Positions 1 to 7,915 of a DNA stretch of 37,739 nucleotides are shown here, one piece after another. The stretch covers positions 1 through 37,739 of the forward strand of contig JALXAQ010000228.1 of assembly GCA_026991885.1 (NCBI GenBank), in the 5' to 3' direction. The translations under genes and the position numbers were made by a program. The stretch's first letter is position 1. Every line of letters starts with the position of its first letter. Origin of the DNA: Thiotrichaceae bacterium (GTDB lineage: Bacteria; Pseudomonadota; Gammaproteobacteria; Beggiatoales; Beggiatoaceae). The notes beneath the pieces were generated by a model. The model was not told the origin of the DNA and made no database searches. It saw nothing but the letters and a program-made list of their open reading frames with translations.

Positions 1-136
1 ATTCTTCTGGTGCTGGATAGTCTTCTTTTAGCTCTTTTAGGATAACTTTTTGATTATCTTCTTTTTTGAGGGCTCTATAGAGGAGCGAGTTGGTGCTTTC
101 GTAAATTTGTTTGATAATTTGGTAATTTGGTAGCAT
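1..136 (-). CDS. N-terminal fragment of giant Ser/Thr protein kinase / multi-sensor hybrid kinase
   Basis: Reading the minus strand from an ATG at 136 gives 45 open codons running off the left edge, beginning MLPNYQIIKQIYESTNSLLY. This is the pattern at the start of the very large proteins of cyanobacteria and large sulfur bacteria that carry an N-terminal eukaryotic-like Ser/Thr kinase domain, then an AAA ATPase, GAF/PAS and histidine kinase modules. The stretch corresponds to kinase strands 1-3: the YQI..I..S.NSLLYRA segment replaces the glycine loop and VILKELK holds the expected ATP-contacting Lys. Only the first strands are present, so the downstream modules are inferred from family memory. 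It is divergent from the ATPase gene starting at 279. Confidence 0.7.
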   Translation of the reverse strand, partial: MLPNYQIIKQIYESTNSLLYRALKKEDNQKVILKELKEDYPAPEE

Positions 137-172
137 GATTTTATGAAGTCGCTTGGTTTTCGTTATAAAAAT

Positions 173-185
173 CCCCATTGTGGGG
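173..185. repeat. Small GC-rich palindrome in divergent spacer
   Basis: CCCCA-TTG-TGGGG forms a perfect 5-bp hairpin in the spacer between the two divergent genes at 136 and 279. It could be an operator or part of a dispersed repeat; no function is claimed. Confidence 0.3.
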
Positions 186-278
186 ACAATCCATGGCCGT
201 TTTTTTTAATATTTTAGCAGAAAAATTTATGTAGAGAACTTTTTTTTAGATAGAGCCGGACAAGAGAGGAATTTGAAC

Positions 279-1828
279 ATGAAAAAAAATTTCAATATTG
301 CAGGACCTTGTCGTCCTGATGAACACTATATGTTGCCGACACAGGAACGATGTAAAGGTGTTCTTAACCTGATTAAGCAGAAACAGTATTTCGTTATTCA
401 TGCGGCACGACAATCTGGAAAAACGACGCTGTTATTGGAATTAGCTCAGCAATTAAATGAGGCGGGGGAGTATTATGCTTTGTATTGTTCATTGGAAACC
501 GTGCAGGGAATCACTGAGGCTGAAAAAGGTATCCCAGCAATTGTCAAAAGATTAAAGCTTGAAGTGGAACTTGATGAACAATTGAGTGGGTATTCTTTTG
601 CCCCTGATGCGGATTATTCCGATTTTAGCACTATTTTGATCAGGAGCTTATCGCAGTTTTGTAAACAGTTAGACAAACCCGTCGTCGTTTTGTTTGACGA
701 AGTTGATTGTCTGTCAAATGGGACATTGATTACGTTTTTGCGACAATTGCGGGATGGATATATCAATCGTGACCGTATTGCTTTTGCCCATTCCATCATT
801 CTGGTTGGTATGCGAAATATTCGTGATTACAAAGGCAAAATCCGTGAGGAAGGAAAAACGCTTGGTAGTGCCAGCCCATTCAATATTGTTTCTGATGCCT
901 TAACCTTGCCCAATTTCACCTTTGAAGAAGTTGCTAATCTCTATGTTCAACATACTGAACAGACGGGGCAAATTTTCTCAGTTTCGGTGCTCGAAAAAAT
1001 CTATCACAGCACACAGGGACAACCTTGGTTGGTGAACGCTATCGCCCGAGAAATAGTCCAAAAAATTCTCGACAATGATTTTTCACAAACGATTGAACCA
1101 AAACACGTTGAACAGGCCGTACAAACCCTGCTCCAACGACGGGATACGCATATTGATAGTTTGATGGAACGCTTGAAAGAAGCACGAGTGCAGCGGATTA
1201 TTGAGCCGGTGATTATTGGGGAAAGCAAAGGATATAGTGTGTTAGATGATGATCATCAATATGTGCTGGATTTGGGTTTGTTGCGCCATGCTGAGGGGCA
1301 TTTGATCCCTGCTAATCCCATTTATGGGGAAGTGATTATTCGTACTCTCAGTTCTCGTACTCAAATGGAAATGGAGGAACGGGCTTATCCGGCTTATGTT
1401 GTCAATGGCAAATTGGAGATGAAACGCTTGTTGAGTGACTTTCAAACTTTTTGGCGAAAGAATAGTGAAATCTGGGTGGAGCGGTATCAATATCAAGAGG
1501 CCGCACCCCATTTAATTTTGCAAGCGTTTTTGCAGCGTTTAGTCAATGGGGGGGGCGTATTTCACGAGAATTGGCCAGTGGGAGTGGGCGACTGGATTTG
1601 TGTATTCATTATAAAGGAGATGATTATCCAATAGAACTCAAGTTGCGTTATGGCGAGAAAACTTATCAAGAAGGTTTGGTACAATTGGCGGGGTATATGG
1701 ATAATTTAAATTGCTTAAAAGGTTGGCTAATTGTATTTGATCGCCGAAAAAATACGCCTTGGAAAAAAAAGATTTTTTGGAAAACTCATAAAAAAGAGGG
1801 AAAAACGATCTATATTGTGGGTTGTTGA
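279..1828 (+). pseudogene. AAA-like ATPase with C-terminal PD-(D/E)XK nuclease domain, broken by a frameshift
   Basis: The first frame reads an AAA-like NTPase: Walker A variant ARQSGKTT (about residues 43-50), Walker B VVVLFDEVD (about 131-139), then a helical region. The frame is lost at a run of eight G (1548-1555). The next frame continues the same protein as GGRISRELASGSGRLDL...YPIELKL, which carries the D and ExK of a PD-(D/E)XK fold, and ends at 1828. Restoring one G would give NGGGRISRE and a protein of about 516 residues, typical of this ATPase-nuclease family common in Beggiatoaceae and cyanobacteria. The ATG at 279 is preferred over the TTG at 273 because GAGAGGA lies 8 bases before it. 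The break may be a real mutation, slippage, or a homopolymer sequencing error. As read, the first frame stops at 1634. Cellular role is unknown. Confidence 0.8.
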
Positions 1829-1843
1829 AAACCGATTTTAAAT

Positions 1844-1868
1844 CTCAGAGGTTTTGGAAACCTCTGAG
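1844..1868. terminator. Perfect 11-bp hairpin between convergent genes
   Basis: CTCAGAGGTTT and AAACCTCTGAG pair perfectly around a TGG loop. The hairpin sits between the stop of the ATPase-nuclease (1828) and the stop of the minus-strand dsrE2 (1896), so it could terminate both. There is no long T tract. The same sequence type is a familiar dispersed repeat in AT-rich bacterial genomes, so it may be a repeat that serves as a terminator. Confidence 0.5.
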
Positions 1869-1895
1869 GTTTGGGCTAAAACTTATCTGGATGCT

Positions 1896-2366
1896 TTAAA
1901 TATATAAACAAATATCAGATTCACCAGCAAACTCAAAAAAGCTAGCCGCACCAGCGTACTCGATACCGTCAATGAAGTCTTTGGTGTTGAAATCGAACAA
2001 ATCTACCGTCATTTGACAAGCTATCATTCTGACATCGGCTTCTATGCATAAGTCGCGCAATTCTTCGACGCTAGCAACACCCTTGCTCTTCATCTTCTTT
2101 TTCATCATGCTCGACATCATGCTTTGCATGCCGGGCATACTTTGCATGATGACAGGGACAGGCATAGGCATAGGCATAGCAGGATTGCCTAGCGATGTCA
2201 CTTGCAAATTGAGCTTTTTCTTCAGCAAGACTAAACCATAGAAAGTGAAAAAGATTTCCGTCTCATAACCCAAGGCGGCAGCGGTTGAGGCAAGAATAAA
2301 AGGTGGATAAGCCCAATCAAGGCTACCCTTGGTGGCGATAATCGCCAGTTTTTTTTCATCAGACAT
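1896..2366 (-). CDS. DsrE/DsrF-like sulfur relay protein (DsrE2 type)
   Basis: 156 residues. The N-terminus (KLAIIATKGSLDWAYPPFILASTAAALGYETEIFFTF, read in parts) is the DsrE fold. A Met/Pro/Lys-rich segment follows (about 63-95), then IACQMTVDLF, whose Cys117 sits where DsrE2-type proteins carry their conserved cysteine. Cys107 is nearby. Family knowledge: these cytoplasmic proteins bind sulfane sulfur as persulfide and exchange it with TusA in sulfur-oxidising bacteria. It follows tusA after 26 bases, with AGGAG before its ATG, so the two are cotranscribed. A small DNA repeat (GGCATA three times, 2161-2178) encodes the Met-Pro run. The split between DsrE2 and DsrE3 subtypes is not certain from sequence alone. 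Confidence 0.82.
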   Translation of the reverse strand: MSDEKKLAIIATKGSLDWAYPPFILASTAAALGYETEIFFTFYGLVLLKKKLNLQVTSLGNPAMPMPMPVPVIMQSMPGMQSMMSSMMKKKMKSKGVASVEELRDLCIEADVRMIACQMTVDLFDFNTKDFIDGIEYAGAASFFEFAGESDICLYI

Positions 2367-2392
2367 AACAATGTCTCCTTGAGTTCAGTGGA

Positions 2393-2623
2393 TTATTTTT
2401 TCTTGATGAAAAAGACGTATTTGCCACCTTCTTCTGACGATTCCAGCAATTCGTTGCCAGTCTGTTTAGCAAATGAATCGAAATCCTTGACAGAACCGGG
2501 ATCAGTTGCAATGATACGCAGGATTTGCTCACTTTCCATCCCTTTGAGCATTTTTTTCGCCCGCAAAATGGGCAAAGGGCAGTTTAAGCCAGAGGCATCC
2601 AACTCTTGATCGAAATTAGCCAT
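2393..2623 (-). CDS. tusA: TusA-like sulfurtransferase
   Basis: 76 residues, the normal TusA length. The signature CPLP motif starts at Cys15 (LDASGLNCPLPILRAKKML), the cysteine that carries persulfide in this family. The rest fits the two-layer TusA fold (ILRIIATDPGSVKDFDSFAKQTGNEL in segments, ending KYVFFIKKK). AGGAG lies upstream of the ATG and a good promoter candidate lies at 2700-2728. It is the first gene of a two-gene unit with the DsrE2-like gene. In sulfur oxidisers such pairs move sulfane sulfur in the cytoplasm toward the rDsr or sHdr systems, neither of which is in this window. The opposite-strand ORF here is a shadow. Confidence 0.9.
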   Translation of the reverse strand: MANFDQELDASGLNCPLPILRAKKMLKGMESEQILRIIATDPGSVKDFDSFAKQTGNELLESSEEGGKYVFFIKKK

Positions 2624-2699
2624 TTTACTATTCTCCTGTTAAAAATGTGGGTCAAACAAACTGGCACTAAAGTCTGAGAGTTTAGTAATCCAGTCTATT

Positions 2700-2728
2700 G
2701 TTATATACTAATATTTTATTTAAATCAA
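2700..2728 (-). promoter_or_regulatory. Candidate sigma-70 promoter for tusA-dsrE2
   Basis: On the minus strand TTGATT (-35) is followed after exactly 17 bases by TATAAC (-10). Transcription would start about 70 bases before the tusA ATG. The call is from consensus match only. Confidence 0.5.
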
Positions 2729-2812
2729 GTGCATTTGGTAGATTAATCCACCTTACAGACCGATCAATTGTACCAAATCTGTCAATGAGTACATCAAAAA
2801 AAATTTATCACT

Positions 2813-4195
2813 ATGAATTTCCTACCTATTTTTTTTAATATCCGCAACCAAGCCTGTTTAGTTGTCGGTGGTGGCACAACGGCTGGGCGTAAAGTCGAAT
2901 TATTGTTGCGAGCCAATGCCAAAGTCACCGTGGTGGCACCAGAATTGTCTCCGCCATTGGCGCAATGGGCTAATGAGGGGCGCATCATTTTCCGCGCCGA
3001 TAAATTTGCGCCGACGGATTTAGAGCATTGTCGTTTAGTGATAGCGGCGACTAATGATAAAAGCGTTAATGAACAGGTGTCAACACTGGCGCAGGCGCAA
3101 GGTACGCCCGTCAATGTGGTCGATCAACCACAACTTTGCAGTTTTATCATGCCCTCTGTCATTGATCGCTCGCCAGTACAAATTGCCGTTTCTAGCGGCG
3201 GTGCTTCACCGGTTTTAGCACGACTGCTACGCGCTCGCTTAGAAACTATGGTACCGGCTTCTTATGGAAAATTAGCCGATTTTGTAGCAAGCTTTAGAGA
3301 TAAAGTCAAACAGCGTTTCTCTTTTGATGAGCGCCGCCGGTTTTGGGAAGGCGTTTTACAAGGTCCAATTGCTGAGATGTTATTATCAGGGCACAGGCAA
3401 GCGGCTACTAAGGCTTTAGAAGATTTGATTGGACAAAAAAAAGCTTTGGCATCTGGTGAGGTGTACCTTGTTGGCGGGGGTCCGGGTGATCCTGATTTAT
3501 TGACTTTTCGTGCATTGCGCTTAATGCAGCAAGCTGATGTTGTCCTTTATGATCGTTTAGTCTCACCGGGGGTATTAGATTTGGTCAGGCGCGAGGCGGA
3601 GCGCATTTATGTTGGCAAAGAGCCGACTCATCATCCTGTCCCCCAAGATGAGATTAATCAGTTGTTGATCCGTTTAGCCAAAGAGGGTAAACGAGTGTTG
3701 CGTTTAAAGGGGGGCGATCCGTTTTTATTTGGCAGGGGCGGTGAAGAAATTGAAACTTTGATGGATGAGGGAATAACTTTCCAAGTTGTGCCGGGGATTA
3801 CTGCTGCTGTTGGTACGTCGGCTTATGCTGGCATTCCTCTCACGCACCGCGATTATGCCCAATCTTGTATTTTTGTCACTGGGCATCTTAAAGATGACAG
3901 TATGGATTTGAATTGGGAGGCGTTGGCTCATCCACATCAAACAGTTGTTATTTATATGGGTTTGCGAGGACTGCCGCTGATTTCTCGTGAGTTGATACAA
4001 CATGGGATGCCGCCTGATAAGCCGGCGGCATTGGTACAAAAGGCGACGACTTCTGATCAGCGGGTATTAGTTGGGACTTTGGAAACTTTGCCCAGTATTG
4101 TTGAGGTGGCGGATATTAAGTTGTCTAGTATTATTATTATTGGTGATGTTGTTAAGTTGCATGAGAAACTAGCTTGGTTTGCAGTAGCAAAATAG
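2813..4195 (+). CDS. cysG: Siroheme synthase (precorrin-2 dehydrogenase/ferrochelatase plus uroporphyrinogen-III methyltransferase)
   Basis: 460 residues, close to the 457 of E. coli CysG, with both halves fused. The N-terminal Rossmann part (CLVVGGGTTAGRKVELLL) is the NAD-dependent precorrin-2 dehydrogenase and ferrochelatase, running to about residue 210. The C-terminal part starts GEVYLVGGGPGDPDLLTFRA and has GGDPFLFGRGGEE, motifs of SAM-dependent uroporphyrinogen-III C-methyltransferase. Together they make siroheme, the cofactor of assimilatory and dissimilatory sulfite reductases. It lies divergent from tusA-dsrE2 across a 189-base spacer, which fits a sulfur-metabolism locus. No clear ribosome binding site precedes the ATG, but the reading begins exactly where the family begins. 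Confidence 0.95.
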   Translation: MNFLPIFFNIRNQACLVVGGGTTAGRKVELLLRANAKVTVVAPELSPPLAQWANEGRIIFRADKFAPTDLEHCRLVIAATNDKSVNEQVSTLAQAQGTPVNVVDQPQLCSFIMPSVIDRSPVQIAVSSGGASPVLARLLRARLETMVPASYGKLADFVASFRDKVKQRFSFDERRRFWEGVLQGPIAEMLLSGHRQAATKALEDLIGQKKALASGEVYLVGGGPGDPDLLTFRALRLMQQADVVLYDRLVSPGVLDLVRREAERIYVGKEPTHHPVPQDEINQLLIRLAKEGKRVLRLKGGDPFLFGRGGEEIETLMDEGITFQVVPGITAAVGTSAYAGIPLTHRDYAQSCIFVTGHLKDDSMDLNWEALAHPHQTVVIYMGLRGLPLISRELIQHGMPPDKPAALVQKATTSDQRVLVGTLETLPSIVEVADIKLSSIIIIGDVVKLHEKLAWFAVAK

Positions 4196-4287
4196 TTTTC
4201 TAAAAAGCCTCTCGCTCCTTTGCCTCGCGCACTCACTTAGACAGACATAAGTTTTTAAATGATTGAAATTAAATAATTTTGTGTCTT

Positions 4288-4329
4288 GTGGGTAGAGCTA
4301 AACCCACCATTTTACGCTGCTCTACCCAC
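4288..4329. repeat. Dispersed-type inverted repeat (11-bp arms)
   Basis: GTGGGTAGAGC (4288-4298) and GCTCTACCCAC (4319-4329) pair perfectly around a 20-base loop containing AACCCACC. It lies between cysG and the methyltransferase gene. It resembles short dispersed hairpin repeats seen in many AT-rich genomes, and could end the cysG transcript. The rest of the 225-base spacer shows nothing else. Confidence 0.6.
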
Positions 4330-4420
4330 CCTACAATTGTCGAAAATGGACTTGTGTATAAGAGAGTGCACAGAGCGTGGAACGAGTATCGACTCGCTAA
4401 AATAAAATTAAAAAAAAAAC

Positions 4421-5230
4421 ATGTCAAAATATAGCTGGAACGCCAAAGATTATGAGAGGCACTCACAAGCTCAACAAAAATGGGCAAGGGAGCTTATTAG
4501 CAAGCTAAGCCTTGATGGAACGGAAAACGTTCTTGATATAGGCTGTGGAGATGGAAAGGTAACGGCTGAATTGGCTCATTTGGTATCTAAAGGTGCCGTT
4601 ATTGGTGTAGACAATTCAAGCTCAATGCTGGCACTAGCGACAGAGCAATATCCAGCCAGTCAATATCCAAATCTCTCATTCATCTTAATGGATGCTGTAC
4701 ACTTATGCTTTCAGGGACAATTTGATGTTGCATTTTCAAATGCCGCATTGCATTGGGTAAAAAACCATAAGCCAGTCTTGCAAGGGATTTACAAGGGCTT
4801 AAAACCAAATGGAAAAGTATTGCTACAAATGGGAGGAAAGGGCAATGCTGAATATATTCTGGCAGTATTAAATGATCTTATACAAAGAGAAGAGTGGAAA
4901 TCCTATTTTGATGGCTTTAGCTTTCCCTATGGATTTCATGGTAAAGAAGAATATGAGCAATGGCTGATCAAATCAGGATTTAAGGTCAATCGAGTTGAGC
5001 TTATTCCAAAGGATATGGAGCATGATGGTCAATCAGGTTTAGAGGGATGGATTCGCACAACATGGTTGCCCTATATGGAACGAGTACCAACAGAAAAAAT
5101 AAATGAATTTATAAGGGCGATCTCGACAGAATACATTAATCAAGTACCAATGGATTCTGAAGGGAAAGTTCATGTCGCAATGGTTAGAATTGAAGTTGAG
5201 GCAGAAAAAACTATTGCTAAATGTAATTAA
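4421..5230 (+). CDS. Class I SAM-dependent methyltransferase (trans-aconitate methyltransferase-like)
   Basis: 269 residues. Motif I VLDIGCGDGKVT (about 37-48) is the glycine-rich SAM site. An acidic ribose-binding position follows in VIGVDNSSSML, and FDVAFSNAALHWV matches the post-motif seen in the trans-aconitate 2-methyltransferase / BioC-like group. The substrate cannot be read from sequence. It opens a same-strand run of five genes with very short gaps (15 bases to the next ATG), so it is probably the first gene of an operon and may modify something made or used by that cluster. No strong ribosome binding site is seen; the A-rich leader precedes the ATG directly. Confidence 0.85.
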   Translation: MSKYSWNAKDYERHSQAQQKWARELISKLSLDGTENVLDIGCGDGKVTAELAHLVSKGAVIGVDNSSSMLALATEQYPASQYPNLSFILMDAVHLCFQGQFDVAFSNAALHWVKNHKPVLQGIYKGLKPNGKVLLQMGGKGNAEYILAVLNDLIQREEWKSYFDGFSFPYGFHGKEEYEQWLIKSGFKVNRVELIPKDMEHDGQSGLEGWIRTTWLPYMERVPTEKINEFIRAISTEYINQVPMDSEGKVHVAMVRIEVEAEKTIAKCN

Positions 5231-5245
5231 TATTTGAGTGATCAA

Positions 5246-5620
5246 ATGGCTAAAAGTACAATAACCTATTGGAATCCACTGATTCCAGAAAATGATGAGA
5301 GATGGGAGAGTATTGATAATGGCTTGTTGGAACAGCTAACATTGGCAATAGATGAAGAGTCAGGCGACTATACTCGTTTAACTCGCTTTAAACCGGGTGC
5401 CGATACTTCTGCATTTGGTGCCAAAAGCCATGATTATCCAGAAGAAATATTAATCCTTAAAGGGAGATTATTTGATGCAGCATTCAATCGTTGCTTGGAA
5501 ACCGGTGAGTATGCAAGTCGGCCCGCTGGAGAAATCCATGGTCCATTCAAAACTGATGTTGAATGTATTGTCCTAGAAATATCATATCCAAGCCAATCGC
5601 TTCCAACATTAAATAGGTAA
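5246..5620 (+). CDS. Small cupin-domain protein (ChrR-cupin-like)
   Basis: About 124 residues from the ATG at 5246; an in-frame TTG at 5234 would add four residues. A single cupin barrel is visible: GAKSHDYPEEILILKGRL holds the His, Glu and Gly of cupin motif 1, and EIHGPFKTDVECIVLEIS resembles motif 2 with its His. This pattern is close to the ChrR-type cupin that binds Zn in anti-sigma factors, but no sigma-factor-binding domain is present. It lies 15 bases after the methyltransferase and 5 bases before the coiled-coil/SUMF gene. It may bind a metal or small ligand; no substrate is proposed. Confidence 0.75.
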   Translation: MAKSTITYWNPLIPENDERWESIDNGLLEQLTLAIDEESGDYTRLTRFKPGADTSAFGAKSHDYPEEILILKGRLFDAAFNRCLETGEYASRPAGEIHGPFKTDVECIVLEISYPSQSLPTLNR

Positions 5621-5625
5621 ATATT

Positions 5626-7908
5626 ATGGCACAACAAGGCGTTTGTAAAAATTACGGTGGTTGTCAGCTTGCTGACGAAAAAAAGCCAATGTCTCTTGAG
5701 AGCACAAATGGTATTTGTCCAGACTGTGGACAGCCACTCTATGAAATACCTAGCCCTTCTCCCCAGTGGCTCAAAATAAGCGGCGGAATATTGATCTTAG
5801 TCCTTATTGCTGGTGGCGTGTGGTGGTATGTTTCGCCTCCGGTTCCAACACCCACGCCGAAACAGGTTCATCCTGAATTAAGCCAGACTGAAAAACTTAG
5901 GACTCAAATTGAGGCCCTTCAAAGACAGATTGATGCTATTCAGGCAGAAATTGGCAACACGCCAGTGCCTTCTCTAATCACTCTACTTGAGGAGGCTCGA
6001 AGACAATTTGAGGAATTTCAGGGACAGATTGACCAGATGCCTAAATTTAAAAGACAGCTTTATGGGCAGCAAGCACAGATAGAGCAGATTTACATTCAGC
6101 TGGTTGAAAATATGAGTCAAAAGATTAATCATCTTCAGGCTCAAATTGGCACGAATATTTATCTTGCTACCGAACTGGAATCGGTTCAAAAAGACATAAA
6201 GGCCATTCAAAGTGCCAGTGAACAGCTACCTGAAACTCCTCAAATCATTGCGCTTAAAATTGAAGGACTACAAAAACAGATAGAACAGATTTACAGTCAA
6301 CTGGTTGAAAATATGAACCAAGAGATTAATCATCTTCAGACTCAAATTGGCAGGCAGGATATCCTTGAACTGGCCACAGAACTGGAATCTGTTCAACAAC
6401 AGATAAAGGCCATTGAAAGCGGCAGTGCTCAGTTGCCTGATAGCTCTCAACCCCTTAATCAAAAAATTGAGGGACTACAAACGCAGATAGAACAAATTTA
6501 CCGTCAACTTGTTAAGGAAATTAAGAACCCGCTTGAGACAATTCAAGCACAAGTGGGCCATAAAAATACGATTTCTCTCACCACTCCACTTGAGAAACTT
6601 CAAGATCAAGTTTGGGGTATTCAAAGGCCGATTACTCGGTTTTATGGCAGTCATAGTTTGCTTTATGCACAGATTAGCGAACTACAGACACGGATAGAAC
6701 AGATTTACAGCCAACTTATTGATAAAATAAGTCAAACGATTGAATCGCTTCCTAAACCACCCATTCGTCGCACCAGTGCCGTTATTTCTGTTACCACTCA
6801 ACTTGTAGATATTCAAGAACCAATCGACGCGGTTCATAAGCTGCTTGACAAGCTTTATGAGACAGAACGAGTGCTCGCGCTTCAAAAACAGGTTGAAAAA
6901 CAGCAAATTGGGATAGAACAGATTTACCGTCGGCTGGTTTCTGACATTGAAAAACAGGTTAAGGCGATGCCGGTAGACAAATGTACTGCTCCGAAGCAAC
7001 TATATTCTCAAATTGAGACCAATCAAACTCAAATTGAGGCGATTCAACAACGGATTGACAAGAGCATTAGGCGCCCTGAAATGGCTGCCCTTAAAACACG
7101 ACTTGATGGGTTACATAGAAAAGTCATGCGTGATTTGACCGAAATCAGTTCATGTTCATGTGTTGATGAGGTGCCAAAATGTCTGTCATCGGCCAGCGCA
7201 GAGATGCAGAAAAAATTACCCTTGTCTTGTGTGCCCAGCCTGCGAAACAGACCTATTCCCGGTTATCTGCACGATTGGATAAAGGGCGTTGCTAAGGTAA
7301 CAGAGTCTGAATTTTTTGTCATGCGTCGAGAAGTGAAGGTGGGCGAATTCCGAGATTATGTGGAAACCTTAGACAAGGGACAGAGAGAGCAGTTGGACAA
7401 TGTATGGCGGCAAGACGATGCGGGAGAAGTTTCTGATGAGAATCCAGTGGCTGGGGTGCCATGGTGGGCTGCGAAAGGTTATGCGGATTGGTTGTCTAAA
7501 AAAACGGGTTGCCTGTTGACCTTACCGACTTATAATCAGTGGATTGCCGCCACGGTCAGTCATGCTAATCCTAAAAATGCTGTCATACGAGACAAACAAC
7601 AATTTTTAGGTCTCAAGCCACAGCAACGCACAGATGATGGTAAAATACAAGCGTCTAATGATTTATTTCAACAATTATTAAGTGAGGAGACAGAAGAAAA
7701 CGCTGGTGGTGTTTTGGATTTACTCGGTAATTTACGAGAATGGTCAATAGATAACCGTGGACAAGAAGAATGTCCTGATGACAGTTACCACTATATATTA
7801 GGTGAGGATTATAAAACTTGGCGAGAGAATATTGCCGGGGCACCCATATGCGAGATGGGTCTGTCAGATATGGTGGGATTTCGCTTAATTTTGCGAGAAA
7901 AGAAATAA
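5626..7908 (+). CDS. Membrane-anchored coiled-coil repeat protein with C-terminal SUMF1/FGE-like domain
   Basis: 760 residues with four parts. First is a short Cys segment with C7, C13, C31 and C34 (ICPDCGQPL), probably a zinc ribbon. Second is one membrane helix (about 51-68). Third is a long Gln/Glu/Ile-rich coiled-coil built from at least five repeats of about 67-73 residues around QIEQIY.QLV...I. Fourth is a formylglycine-generating-enzyme-like end (about 545-760) with VKVGEFRDYVE, PVAGVPWWAAKGYADWLSKK, LLTLPTYNQWIAA and a final MVGFRLI. The usual RGGSW core and catalytic cysteine pattern of true FGE are not visible, so a binding role is more likely than catalysis. The predicted topology is Cys segment in the cytoplasm and the rest outside the inner membrane. 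It sits 7 bases before the vWA gene. Confidence 0.8.
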   Translation: MAQQGVCKNYGGCQLADEKKPMSLESTNGICPDCGQPLYEIPSPSPQWLKISGGILILVLIAGGVWWYVSPPVPTPTPKQVHPELSQTEKLRTQIEALQRQIDAIQAEIGNTPVPSLITLLEEARRQFEEFQGQIDQMPKFKRQLYGQQAQIEQIYIQLVENMSQKINHLQAQIGTNIYLATELESVQKDIKAIQSASEQLPETPQIIALKIEGLQKQIEQIYSQLVENMNQEINHLQTQIGRQDILELATELESVQQQIKAIESGSAQLPDSSQPLNQKIEGLQTQIEQIYRQLVKEIKNPLETIQAQVGHKNTISLTTPLEKLQDQVWGIQRPITRFYGSHSLLYAQISELQTRIEQIYSQLIDKISQTIESLPKPPIRRTSAVISVTTQLVDIQEPIDAVHKLLDKLYETERVLALQKQVEKQQIGIEQIYRRLVSDIEKQVKAMPVDKCTAPKQLYSQIETNQTQIEAIQQRIDKSIRRPEMAALKTRLDGLHRKVMRDLTEISSCSCVDEVPKCLSSASAEMQKKLPLSCVPSLRNRPIPGYLHDWIKGVAKVTESEFFVMRREVKVGEFRDYVETLDKGQREQLDNVWRQDDAGEVSDENPVAGVPWWAAKGYADWLSKKTGCLLTLPTYNQWIAATVSHANPKNAVIRDKQQFLGLKPQQRTDDGKIQASNDLFQQLLSEETEENAGGVLDLLGNLREWSIDNRGQEECPDDSYHYILGEDYKTWRENIAGAPICEMGLSDMVGFRLILREKK
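6076..6990 (+). repeat. Five degenerate in-frame tandem repeats of about 200-220 bp
   Basis: The motif cagatagaacagatttac recurs with small changes near 6076, 6277, 6484, 6692 and 6911, spacings of 201, 207, 208 and 219 bases. Each unit encodes a coiled-coil segment QIEQIY.QLV....I..L. Copies 1 and 2 are the most alike, suggesting the latest duplication. The repeat is coding, not intergenic. Confidence 0.8.
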
Positions 7909-7915
7909 TGCAGCG

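Noticed and set aside
2379-2609. ORF opposite tusA
   Set aside because: It is a shadow of tusA on the other strand, with no family resemblance.
6076-6990. Regular repeats considered as a CRISPR array
   Set aside because: They are about 200-220 bp, degenerate and in frame within a coding gene.
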